The position numbers and the translations under genes are program-made. Source: Methylophilus sp. (GTDB taxonomy: Bacteria > Pseudomonadota > Gammaproteobacteria > Burkholderiales > Methylophilaceae). Taken from it: a stretch of 64,000 bases of DNA. How positions within the stretch are numbered: the stretch's first letter is position 1; every line of letters starts with the position of its first letter. The stretch is from positions 62,001 to 126,000 of the forward strand of contig JAUYRP010000011.1 in the NCBI GenBank assembly GCA_030696695.1. The letters are read 5' to 3'. The notes under the pieces were generated by a model. It did no database searches and was not told the DNA's origin. It was given only the letters and a program-made list of their open reading frames with translations. Below, one piece after another: positions 18,770-26,447 of this stretch.

Positions 18770-20755
18770 TTATTTTTTATTGAGTAGTTTTTTTATGTCT
18801 GGCATTGGCGTTGGCATTAAAGATGTACGATTGAAACTAGAAAAATCGGGCTCTTCTGAATGGGCTTTTTCTGATCTCGGTGTTATCTGCCTTACTAGCC
18901 CGGTCTCTTTTGCAAGTCTCGTGGCTTCTGTGGCAGTTTGTGGATTTAAAACTTTAGTTTTTTTTGTGATTTTTTTATTTCTTACCGTAAGCAGCTTCAT
19001 GTAAGCATGAACAGGATTTTCAAATTTAGATATTACTAATTGGCGTTTAGAGATTAAGCTATTAATGATTTTTCGTGTCTTAAGGCTATGCTTTGTTTGC
19101 TGCCATCTCCCCATCACTTTTAAACATCCTAGTTCAGCGCCATTGAGTAAAAATGCTCTTACTTGCCTCAAATCTCGGTCATCAATTTCAATTCTGATTT
19201 TTTGCCCAACTAAGCCTAACGCTCGCGATAGAACATCATTGGTATAACGCTCCCTTTCAAATCCAATATATGGTCTCCTACCAGACGACTTACCACCAAT
19301 AACACTCACAACTTTACTTATTGGAATAGGATTGCTGTGCTGTCCATTATGTTTAGGTAAATATCTAGGTAGAAAATGTTGGTTTTGCTCTTGAAAGAAA
19401 TGTTGGAGTACATTTATGGGGGATAAAAACGATAATCCTTCACTTGGCGTGGCGTTATATTCCGCAACATAAATTGCTAGGAGTTGCTCTGCATCTTCAG
19501 CTCGAAATTTGTATTTGACTGCAATCCCCTCAGCATTTTTTGCTCTACCACTTTTTGGGTGTGATCCAGTAGTTGAAGGAAGTCGCTTAAAAATATCGCC
19601 AGCAACTTTTTCAAAGAATCTTTCTTGGATGCTACGCCTTTCGAAATGTGCTACAGGTCCCCAATTTATTGATATTCCCAATCGGTTTCTGACATCTTTT
19701 TGAATAATATTGGCTAAATGCGCTAATGCTCCGTCTAGAAAAATAATATTCCATAAAACACCTTTGCACTGTGGAATAACCTCATGCGGTAAACCACCTT
19801 CTTTTGGATAATTCAATTCTGGTAGAGTAATTTCCATCCGTTCGGGTGGGTTAATCGCATTGCGAAGAACATCAACTAAATCAGTTGCACTAATTTGGCT
19901 ACGATATATAACAGAATAAGCAATTACCGCTCTTGAAAAGCACTCTATAAGGGTGATTAGCCATAGTCTGTCTAACTGAACGTCGGTCTTGAATCCTTCT
20001 GGTGTATCAAACTCCGCACTAAAAATAGCATCAATACAATACGCATCAAATTGAACAGCTTCATAAGGTTCTTCAAAACTTAAAAACGCTGTTTTACCTG
20101 TTCCAACAGCTAAATGTGCAACAGAGTCTTCTTCTTCGCGAACTCTTACACCTCTTACGAAGTTAGCATCCAATACCTCATTTAAGTATTTCTTGATACT
20201 AGTTAAACCTTGGTGTTTTGTAGAAAACGGCCACTCATTTTCCTCTATGCCTTTTTTCGATAGTAGCTTTAGAAAAATTCTATGGATATCTTTAACTGCA
20301 ATTTTTTTCTCGTGGATACTTAACTCTGAAGAATTTCTCTTTAATATAAGATCAGTAAGAATTTTTTCAATGTCTGGATATTTCTTTAGTGTCAGCTTAA
20401 ATATCCCTGATAGCCCGCCTTGATCCTCCCTGAATTTAGGTTTGACCTCAGCTATTCGCTCATACTTTTTAAGTCTAAAGAAAGGTATGAGTGCCGTGTA
20501 TCCTAGTATATTTCCGTCAGGACCTGGCTCTAGACAACGTTTTAATAAATCTGTTAAAGAAGTTCTAGAAACGCCAGTGTTCTTTTGAATGGTATTAACA
20601 GCCTCACCCTCCAAATAGAGTCGTATAGCTCTACAACGATTATTAAAAGTTTCTTTTAATTCATCATCCACAGACTCCTGAGAAATTTCAGGCCATAAAT
20701 CAAGTGGGGGCGCTAAAGCCATGAGTACTGATCTACTTGAGCGCTGTTTATCCAT
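18770..20755 (-). CDS. tnsB: TnsB-like DDE transposase
   Basis: Transposase of about 661 residues with a DDE (rve) core. Counted from the chosen start, likely catalytic residues are Asp near 242 (YCIDAIF), Asp near 341 (FLDGALAH) and Glu near 378 (SIQERFF). An N-terminal helix-turn-helix region would bind the transposon ends, and a C-terminal basic tail probably contacts TnsC. TnsB makes the 3' cuts and joins the strands. The ATG at 20755 overlaps the tnsA stop by 8 bases; an upstream in-frame TTG at 20782 is possible but less likely. No strong ribosome-binding site is visible, in keeping with translational coupling. Confidence 0.92.
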   Translation of the reverse strand: MDKQRSSRSVLMALAPPLDLWPEISQESVDDELKETFNNRCRAIRLYLEGEAVNTIQKNTGVSRTSLTDLLKRCLEPGPDGNILGYTALIPFFRLKKYERIAEVKPKFREDQGGLSGIFKLTLKKYPDIEKILTDLILKRNSSELSIHEKKIAVKDIHRIFLKLLSKKGIEENEWPFSTKHQGLTSIKKYLNEVLDANFVRGVRVREEEDSVAHLAVGTGKTAFLSFEEPYEAVQFDAYCIDAIFSAEFDTPEGFKTDVQLDRLWLITLIECFSRAVIAYSVIYRSQISATDLVDVLRNAINPPERMEITLPELNYPKEGGLPHEVIPQCKGVLWNIIFLDGALAHLANIIQKDVRNRLGISINWGPVAHFERRSIQERFFEKVAGDIFKRLPSTTGSHPKSGRAKNAEGIAVKYKFRAEDAEQLLAIYVAEYNATPSEGLSFLSPINVLQHFFQEQNQHFLPRYLPKHNGQHSNPIPISKVVSVIGGKSSGRRPYIGFERERYTNDVLSRALGLVGQKIRIEIDDRDLRQVRAFLLNGAELGCLKVMGRWQQTKHSLKTRKIINSLISKRQLVISKFENPVHAYMKLLTVRNKKITKKTKVLNPQTATEATRLAKETGLVRQITPRSEKAHSEEPDFSSFNRTSLMPTPMPDIKKLLNKK

Positions 20756-21437
20756 GATAAATCCAGCGAGTTTGTAATCCAAAACTGGATTTTTCTAAAT
20801 TCAATTCTACGATACCAGCAATTGCAAGCCGAACTAACACTCCTAAAACAATTGAAGAGTCAAAATCCTCAAGAGCAAGGACTAGTTGTTGTATGTTTCC
20901 ATTGAGTTGCGTTTTAACAATGTTTTCTAAAGCGCGGTGGCAGGATGTATGTTGATGATCTTTTATAATATCTGCATAACCAAGAGCTTTCAACCACCTG
21001 AGCGCAACCCTAACTTTTGGTTTCAAATAGGTGTCATTAATGATTTTGTATTCAACGTGCTCTTTTGATGCAGCTGCCGCTTGAGCATTGAACTGAGATT
21101 GATTTGAAGGCTCTTTTTTATTGGTACCCGCTTTTACCTCATGCCACTGGACCTGACGATTTTTGAATATAACAATTGCATCGAGCTCTGTTGCCCTAGT
21201 TTCAGTGCCATCATGAGAAATAATTTGTTTAGGGGCTAAATCGAACGATTCAACTTCAGGATTTGACTCGAGGCAGAGCCAGTGAATTAATTGTCTATCG
21301 CTGGGCAATATCCATGATGATTTGGTTTTAACACTATATACAAGCCATAAGTTACCAAGACCTCTGCCGCGGGCGGCATAGGCTTTTTTTATATTACTTC
21401 TTTGATTAGACTGTGGTGTAACCCCAGGACTGGCCAT
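20748..21437 (-). CDS. tnsA: TnsA-like endonuclease of a Tn7-like transposon
   Basis: Endonuclease of 229 residues. TnsA has a restriction-enzyme-like PD-(D/E)xK core; here Asp near 86 (TELDAIV) and the WHEVKAG segment with Glu100 and Lys102 fit the active site. The C-terminal half would be the winged helix that contacts TnsC. TnsA cuts the 5' ends so that, together with TnsB, the element moves by cut-and-paste rather than replication. It is the first gene of the four-gene module and has a strong AGGAGAGG site. In Tn7 the tnsA gene lies next to the right end, so that end is expected in the following gap. Confidence 0.9.
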   Translation of the reverse strand: MASPGVTPQSNQRSNIKKAYAARGRGLGNLWLVYSVKTKSSWILPSDRQLIHWLCLESNPEVESFDLAPKQIISHDGTETRATELDAIVIFKNRQVQWHEVKAGTNKKEPSNQSQFNAQAAAASKEHVEYKIINDTYLKPKVRVALRWLKALGYADIIKDHQHTSCHRALENIVKTQLNGNIQQLVLALEDFDSSIVLGVLVRLAIAGIVELNLEKSSFGLQTRWIYHG

Positions 21438-21479
21438 AACCCTCTCCTAGAACACAAACAAACTCAAAGCAAATTAGAA

Positions 21480-21558
21480 TCTTGTTTATATGTATGACTT
21501 TTAGTTATTTATGTATAAATGTCAAGGAATTAGTTGTGATAATTAGAACTAATTCACA
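21480..21558. repeat. Candidate right end of the Tn7-like element
   Basis: Read on the minus strand from 21558 inward, the sequence starts TGTGAATTAG; Tn7-like ends start with TGT. Further in there are two related motifs of the form CAT..ATACATA (about 21489-21499 and 21508-21522 on the plus strand) that could be TnsB-binding repeats. A 9-base perfect inverted repeat (GAATTAGTT/AACTAATTC, 21527-21555) lies at the outer edge. The partner left end and the 5-base target duplication could not be found, so this is tentative. Confidence 0.3.
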
Positions 21559-21582
21559 TACTCAATTGAGTTTTAGAAATAA

Positions 21583-21605
21583 AAACAGCCCGTAATGGGC
21601 TGTTT
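21583..21605. terminator. Hairpin terminator, U-run on the minus strand
   Basis: AAACAGCCC and GGGCTGTTT form a 9-base perfect stem with a 5-base loop. On the minus strand it is followed by a T-rich run (TTTTTATTT), the form of an intrinsic terminator, yet no minus-strand gene lies directly to its right. It may have belonged to a gene displaced by insertion, or it may shield the element from transcription coming from outside. Confidence 0.6.
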
Positions 21606-21736
21606 ATGCTACATAAATTAAATTTACTAAAATATCTTAATTAGTTACGAGGACTTTGATCGAAACACAATAAATCCCCTTACACCTTATTAATAGTCTT
21701 AAAATGTATTTAAGTCTTCATGCTTAAACTACACAA

Positions 21737-22603
21737 ATGAATCAGCTGCCACAAAATCAATACACTGATAAAGCATCACTCAATCTTTCTGTATTAAAAC
21801 GCAAACCGAATGCGCATAAAGGCGATCATGGCAGCGTTGCGATTTTAGGTGGTCAAGATGGAATGCTTGGCGCTTTATTATTAGCCTCACGCACTGCTTT
21901 ATTATCTGGCGCTGGTCGTGTGTATGCTGTTGCTGCTGCTACACATAGTATTACGGTAGATGTTGCTTACCCAGAGATCATGTTTAGAACGTTTGATGCT
22001 TTTCAAGCGATTGCAAATGATATGCATGCCTTAGTGATTGGCCCAGGCCTAGGTCAAACTCAACAAGCGATTGATTGGTTGGAGTTTTGTTTGGCGCAAC
22101 AAAAGCCATTATTAGTTGATGCAGATGCACTCAATTTAATAGCTAGTAATCCTGACTTAGCTGAAACGATTAGAAACAGAAAATTGACTACAGTCATGAC
22201 ACCTCATCCGGGTGAAGCTTCTCGATTATTAGGTTGCAGCGTGAAGGATGTTCAAAACGACCGTATTGGAAGCGCGCTTGCATTGGTAAAGCAATATCAA
22301 TGTGCTTGCGTATTAAAGGGTGCTGAAAGTATATGTATCGATGCAGATGGTAATTATTGGATAAACCCCACAGGTAATGCTGGGTTGGCTAGCGCCGGCA
22401 CTGGTGACGTATTGAGCGGATTAATTGGCAGTATGCTGGCTCAAGGTTTGTCTGGTATTGATGCCATTAAATTAGGCGCATATTTACATGGTGCAGCAGC
22501 TGATAATTTAGTTGCAAAAGGAGTTGGGCCTGTTGGTTTAACCGCCTCAGAAGTTGCCATTGAAATTAGAAATGTAATTAATCTACTTTCCAATGGCGAG
22601 TAA
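21737..22603 (+). CDS. nnrD: ADP/ATP-dependent NAD(P)H-hydrate dehydratase
   Basis: Cytoplasmic repair enzyme of 288 residues that dehydrates damaged NAD(P)H hydrate back to NAD(P)H. Family motifs are present: GGQDGMLGA near the N-terminus, VIGPGLG, DADALN, MTPHPGEASRL, and the nucleotide-binding NAGLASAGTGDVL-GL region near 220-235. It contains only the dehydratase (YjeF C-terminal/CARKD) domain; the epimerase domain NnrE, fused in E. coli, must be encoded elsewhere. The gene is monocistronic on the plus strand, right after the transposon region, and converges with the pilus genes. Confidence 0.93.
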   Translation: MNQLPQNQYTDKASLNLSVLKRKPNAHKGDHGSVAILGGQDGMLGALLLASRTALLSGAGRVYAVAAATHSITVDVAYPEIMFRTFDAFQAIANDMHALVIGPGLGQTQQAIDWLEFCLAQQKPLLVDADALNLIASNPDLAETIRNRKLTTVMTPHPGEASRLLGCSVKDVQNDRIGSALALVKQYQCACVLKGAESICIDADGNYWINPTGNAGLASAGTGDVLSGLIGSMLAQGLSGIDAIKLGAYLHGAAADNLVAKGVGPVGLTASEVAIEIRNVINLLSNGE

Positions 22604-22630
22604 CCTAAGTCTATATAATTTATAGGCTCT

Positions 22631-22804
22631 TTATTTACTTGAACGAATCTTTTTCATCATTTCTTTCACGTTAGTCTCTTCTTGATACTGTTTAGCACCT
22701 ATTTCAACCTCTTCTGCTAATGACAGTGTAAATGCTGTCATTGAAGAGACGATTGATAAACTGATCAGTAGCTCCACAGTAGAAATACCTAATTGTTTGA
22801 ACAT
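22631..22804 (-). CDS. 57-residue mini-prepilin
   Basis: Very short gene with a good GGAG ribosome-binding site. The N-terminus fits a type IV prepilin: a short leader with Lys (MFKQLG), cleavage after Gly6, Glu at position +5 of the mature protein (ISTVE) and a hydrophobic helix of about 19 residues. The remaining 25 residues are charged and helical, with no room for the usual globular pilin domain. This would give a bare-helix pilin like those of Flp or Geobacter type, although the leader is class-a-like. It is the last gene of the minus-strand secretion/pilus group, after the lipoprotein gene, and might be a tip, minor or plug subunit. The function is inferred. Confidence 0.65.
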   Translation of the reverse strand: MFKQLGISTVELLISLSIVSSMTAFTLSLAEEVEIGAKQYQEETNVKEMMKKIRSSK

Positions 22805-22812
22805 CTTTAACT

Positions 22813-22847
22813 CCGATATGATTGATGACTCTCATCATTTATATCGG
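22813..22847. promoter_or_regulatory. Long hairpin overlapping the mini-prepilin ribosome-binding site
   Basis: Two 16-base arms (from CCGATAT to ATATCGG) match in 14 positions around a 3-base loop. On the minus-strand RNA the 3' arm contains the CGG that begins the CGGAG ribosome-binding site of the mini-prepilin. The stem could therefore limit translation, or it could be an intercistronic end signal after the lipoprotein gene. Confidence 0.45.
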
Positions 22848-22920
22848 CGCATTTAGGTATAACTTGAAAAGTTGGAAAATAGACCCTAATACGCTCTCCA
22901 AGTGCGCTGAAACTGCTGGC

Positions 22921-23577
22921 TTATCGACATAGCTTTCGGTTTCTGCCTTTGCATGGTTCGAACAGGCGCGACTCCTCATTTTCTATGTAGTAAGCGTCGG
23001 CATTCAACATGATATATCGGTCATTATGGGTAATAGATGTTGTGAGTAAAACCTCAACACCAGTCTCGGAAGGATTAGTCGCTTTATAGCCATCATATGC
23101 TCCAGACAACGCTAATGTCTGTAAAGCCTTACCTCCTCCAAAGCCATCAAATACATCTCGAAGTATCCAAAATCCAACCACGCCTGCTGTTAAGAAACCA
23201 GGTTTGTAGCCATACTCTTGCGGTTTGATGGCTTGTGCATGTTTAATCACTTGCGACTCAAACTTAACCTCTAGCGCATTGGTTGGGTTAGTAGCTACTA
23301 CACTGCCCGCTTCTATAAAATGTGAAATCAAATATTTTCTAAACGCATGGTCAAACACCGTATTATTATTTTCGCTGATGTAAAGCGGTGTATTTAAATC
23401 TACGCCCTTTTTACTTAACGCCCATCTTGTGCGCTCTACCGCGTCTTTAGCCACCCCACCCCAGTGCTGTGCTGCCATTAACTTCATTTGTGGTTCTGCA
23501 GGCGCGTTAGTTGCCTTAGGTACTTGTGTGGCACAGGCAGAAAGTATTGCTAAAAGTAGTACGGGTATTAACTTCAT
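22921..23577 (-). CDS. Uncharacterised lipoprotein linked to the pilus/secretion genes
   Basis: Lipoprotein of 218 residues with signal and lipobox (ILSAC) at about residue 15. I do not recognise the family. The mature protein has a mixed alpha/beta look and a short Gly/hydrophobic segment (about 125-150, GFLTAGVVGFWI and DGFGGG) that could pack against membrane or a partner. It follows the secretin gene by 19 bases and has an AAGGA site, so it is in the same operon. A secretin pilotin or accessory lipoprotein is one possibility, given that such proteins are often needed for secretin assembly; that is inference only. Confidence 0.65.
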   Translation of the reverse strand: MKLIPVLLLAILSACATQVPKATNAPAEPQMKLMAAQHWGGVAKDAVERTRWALSKKGVDLNTPLYISENNNTVFDHAFRKYLISHFIEAGSVVATNPTNALEVKFESQVIKHAQAIKPQEYGYKPGFLTAGVVGFWILRDVFDGFGGGKALQTLALSGAYDGYKATNPSETGVEVLLTTSITHNDRYIMLNADAYYIENEESRLFEPCKGRNRKLCR

Positions 23578-23596
23578 TTGTCGTCCTTATGTTGAA

Positions 23597-26005
23597 TTAC
23601 CACTCTTGTACGGAAAGCGGTTCTAACGCATCACGCGTCATATCGTCGCCCTCGTGAGCTGTCTCAATAATGTGAGGTGTAATCAGCAGTAAAAGCTCAC
23701 GTTTGCTTTTCTGTTGCACTTTACGTTTGAATAACTCTCCCAAAATAGGAAACTCACTCAAAATAGGCACACGTTGCTCTTCATCGCTATCAGTGCTGTC
23801 AATGAGCCCGCCAATCGCAATGGTTAAGCCATCTTTTGCTTGCACAGTGCCTTGAATGTTGGACGTTCTTACAGAGTCCACATTAAAACTCTGAATATTG
23901 TTACCTACGGGAATAGGGATAGTACTGCCACCCCTCACTAAGGTAGATGAGTCTTGTTGAATCATCAATGTAACGGTTTTATCAGAATTGATTTTAGGAA
24001 AAACCATCAGCGTGTTACCAATATTGCGTAACTCAGTAATTGGAATAATTGCTGGGTTTGCAACTGCAAGCCCGTTTGTGACGCCGCCAACAGCATCAAA
24101 CCCAGTGGTCACCACTTGCTCAGTACCTACAAATACTTGTGCAGGTTTATTATTACTCGTTAATAAAATTGGCGTACTTAGGGTGTTGATACGATTATTT
24201 TCTTGCAGCATTTGAATGCGTGCGCGGATTTTATCGTTCATGAATTGATAAATAAAAGTACCGCCTTCAAGTGCAAAATTGCCTAAGCCCAAGACGTTTC
24301 TGACACCAGTACCAATTGTTGATAAGGGATTTCTATCTTGATCAGTATTTGGGCCAGTCACGGTGCTGCCATTCGGAATAAAATCTAAGTCAAATGCGCG
24401 TCTAGATGCATCACCCACGTCCAAGGATAATATTTTCATTTCAAGCAATACTTGTTTGGTCGGTCTATCCAACTCTTTTACCAACACTGCAATTTCTTGC
24501 ATGATGTCATTATCACTAGTACGCACCACCATTAAATCGTGCTCTTGATTGATCGTAATATAAATAGGTTGTTGACGATTATTAATCCCTTTTAAATCGT
24601 CTGCATTTAAACTCGCCTCACCTTTTTCTTCTATTGTTTCACCCAGTTTTTCGATTTGGTCTACCGTCAAATTGTCTTGAATAATATTGTTTTCATTCAT
24701 TTGGTTGTTCATACCACCCATGCCAGCGCGAGCACCGCCACCCATGCCACCGCCACCTACTGCACTACGACCTATGCCCATGCCACCACCCATGCCCATG
24801 CCCATGCCACCACCGCCCAATCCTCCGCCAATACCACCTCGGCCACCATTAATGCCTCCAGCTCCGCCACCACGACCACTCAAGCCGCCACGGCCACCGC
24901 CTAATCCCCCACCTAGGCCACCACCCATTCCCATCATGGACATATCAGGCATACCAAAAGATAAAATCACTCGGTTTGGGTATAAGTCTCGAATGGCTCC
25001 AGCCACAATCATTGGGTTGGGGTTTAGCATGCTAAACACACGCGTAGTATCTTCACGATACACTACCAAATCCTGTTGATATTCTTTGGTGGTCATGATC
25101 CTAAAAGCGTCGCTTACCTTATCTTTTCTGTACCATAACCCCGCATTTTTAGTGATGGTTTCTAAAGCGTTTTGTACCGATATATTTTGCAAAAAAACGG
25201 TAATTTTCTTTTTAGCAGCACTTTCAGTCGCTACAAAATTCATACCAGAAATGTCCGCCAACGCCCTAGCCACGTCCAACATATCGGCTTGGTTAAACTC
25301 TAATCGATTAATAATGCGATCTTGTTTTGCAATGCTTGCTTGTTGCATTTTGCTAGCAGACGGCTTTTGTTTAGTATTTATGGATGGTAAATGATTAGCA
25401 GGTGTTTCCATTTGTTCACCTGCAGTGGTTGATTGTTTTTTTGCTTTAATCTGTTGAAGTAATATCTCTTCTTTAGTCAGTGTGTCCTCTGTATTTACTT
25501 CATTTATTTCGGATAGTTTTGGTGATGGATAAACAGGGTCTACAACATTAAGTCTTGATGGCATAACCATAGGTTGTTGAGAATCGCCATTATTAGTCAT
25601 CACTGGTTGTGTATAGGTCATTGCCATTTCGGCTCTAGGTATCACCAAGCTGTTACTGATAATCGGCGTCTCAATGATAGTCTCTTGAGCCTTTGGCACC
25701 TTATTGGTGTTTTCACTGGGTAGACTGCCTACCTTGTTGACCTGATTGGTATTATCAAGAGATTGTGAAACCTGTTTTCTAGTCACAGAATACTCAGTCA
25801 TAGCACCAGTCACAGGGTTGAATTTAACCAATGACTCTCTATTTAGCCCGTCACCCTTGCTAGAGGATGTCTCGCTACTATCAGCATAAATGTTACTTGT
25901 CACACATAGCGTGCTGCAGGCTACTGCTACAGATAATATGATTGGTTTTACTTTAAATTGGATATTCAACACAGCCTCACTCACATCAAAAAATTGCATC
26001 AACAT
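23597..26005 (-). CDS. Secretin (GspD/MshL-like) with a Gly/Met-rich insert
   Basis: Outer membrane secretin of about 802 residues. It has a signal peptide (to about residue 41), a long disordered region (45-225), an STN/N0-N1 region (about 233-350), a Gly/Met/Arg-rich low-complexity insert (about 352-436), a second N-type domain, and a C-terminal secretin domain (about 520-790) containing the VPILSEFPILGELF signature. The secretin forms the outer gate of type II secretion or type IV pilus machines; length and context fit the MSHA/T2SS branch. Start choice is uncertain because a later TTG after GAGG is possible. The insert is unusual: secretins normally have short linkers there. Confidence 0.9.
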   Translation of the reverse strand: MLMQFFDVSEAVLNIQFKVKPIILSVAVACSTLCVTSNIYADSSETSSSKGDGLNRESLVKFNPVTGAMTEYSVTRKQVSQSLDNTNQVNKVGSLPSENTNKVPKAQETIIETPIISNSLVIPRAEMAMTYTQPVMTNNGDSQQPMVMPSRLNVVDPVYPSPKLSEINEVNTEDTLTKEEILLQQIKAKKQSTTAGEQMETPANHLPSINTKQKPSASKMQQASIAKQDRIINRLEFNQADMLDVARALADISGMNFVATESAAKKKITVFLQNISVQNALETITKNAGLWYRKDKVSDAFRIMTTKEYQQDLVVYREDTTRVFSMLNPNPMIVAGAIRDLYPNRVILSFGMPDMSMMGMGGGLGGGLGGGRGGLSGRGGGAGGINGGRGGIGGGLGGGGMGMGMGGGMGIGRSAVGGGGMGGGARAGMGGMNNQMNENNIIQDNLTVDQIEKLGETIEEKGEASLNADDLKGINNRQQPIYITINQEHDLMVVRTSDNDIMQEIAVLVKELDRPTKQVLLEMKILSLDVGDASRRAFDLDFIPNGSTVTGPNTDQDRNPLSTIGTGVRNVLGLGNFALEGGTFIYQFMNDKIRARIQMLQENNRINTLSTPILLTSNNKPAQVFVGTEQVVTTGFDAVGGVTNGLAVANPAIIPITELRNIGNTLMVFPKINSDKTVTLMIQQDSSTLVRGGSTIPIPVGNNIQSFNVDSVRTSNIQGTVQAKDGLTIAIGGLIDSTDSDEEQRVPILSEFPILGELFKRKVQQKSKRELLLLITPHIIETAHEGDDMTRDALEPLSVQEW

Positions 26006-26011
26006 TCAAGC

Positions 26012-26443
26012 CTATCTCACCACAATCACTTGATTAATATGTCCTGGTTGCACCTTCACGCCATTGGAACTGACCTCAATAATCTTCAATACCGTTTGCA
26101 TACCAATCGCATGCAAGCCTATTTCATCACCCGCCGAGACCATATACACCCCTGCCCCCTCTACTTCTAGTAAGGCTGTGGCCTGCTTGCTATTTTTCGA
26201 GACATAACCTTTTAACTTCATTTTTGGGGCGTTTTGCATACCGTAACCAGGCACAAAGCTGCCGTAAGGGTTGTTTCTAAGTGAGCCTTGGTTATTCACC
26301 TCCATAAACATTTTATCGCTGGTAGCAAACGGATCCCGTGGTGGCGGTTGCGGAATTAACGGTCTGGTGACGTTATTATTGGCTGCGTAAGACGTGATGC
26401 TTAGTCCCATCAATAGCCAACAGCATGCTAATTTGTATTTCAT
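26012..26443 (-). CDS. PilP/GspC-like periplasmic protein
   Basis: Exported protein of 143 residues with a signal peptide (to about residue 20), a Pro-rich linker containing RDPF, and a small beta domain (about 75-143) of the PilP/GspC homology-region type. RDPF followed by a compact beta domain with KLKGY...ALLEV...VSAGDEIG is typical of proteins that connect the inner-membrane platform to the secretin. The gene lies immediately before the secretin gene, as pilP lies before pilQ. It could also be called MshK-like. Specific partner contacts are inferred. Confidence 0.72.
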   Translation of the reverse strand: MKYKLACCWLLMGLSITSYAANNNVTRPLIPQPPPRDPFATSDKMFMEVNNQGSLRNNPYGSFVPGYGMQNAPKMKLKGYVSKNSKQATALLEVEGAGVYMVSAGDEIGLHAIGMQTVLKIIEVSSNGVKVQPGHINQVIVVR

Positions 26444-26447
26444 TGGA

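Larger units (their letters stand above)
1..21558. mobile_element. Tn7-like element with copper-resistance cargo (left end not seen)
   Basis: The minus-strand tnsA-tnsB-tnsC-tniQ module lies at one side and an unbroken minus-strand copper/silver resistance set follows tniQ. Tn7-like elements place tns genes beside the right end and cargo between tns and the left end, which fits. On the other side of tnsA the orientation flips and an ordinary metabolic gene (nnrD) follows. The right boundary given is a guess at a TGT-type end; the left boundary is simply the window edge, and the element may extend further or end earlier. Confidence 0.5.

Noticed and set aside
24698-24952. Short tandem-like repeats resembling a CRISPR or VNTR array
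   Set aside because: They are the codons of the Gly/Met-rich insert of the secretin; unit length varies and there are no spacers.
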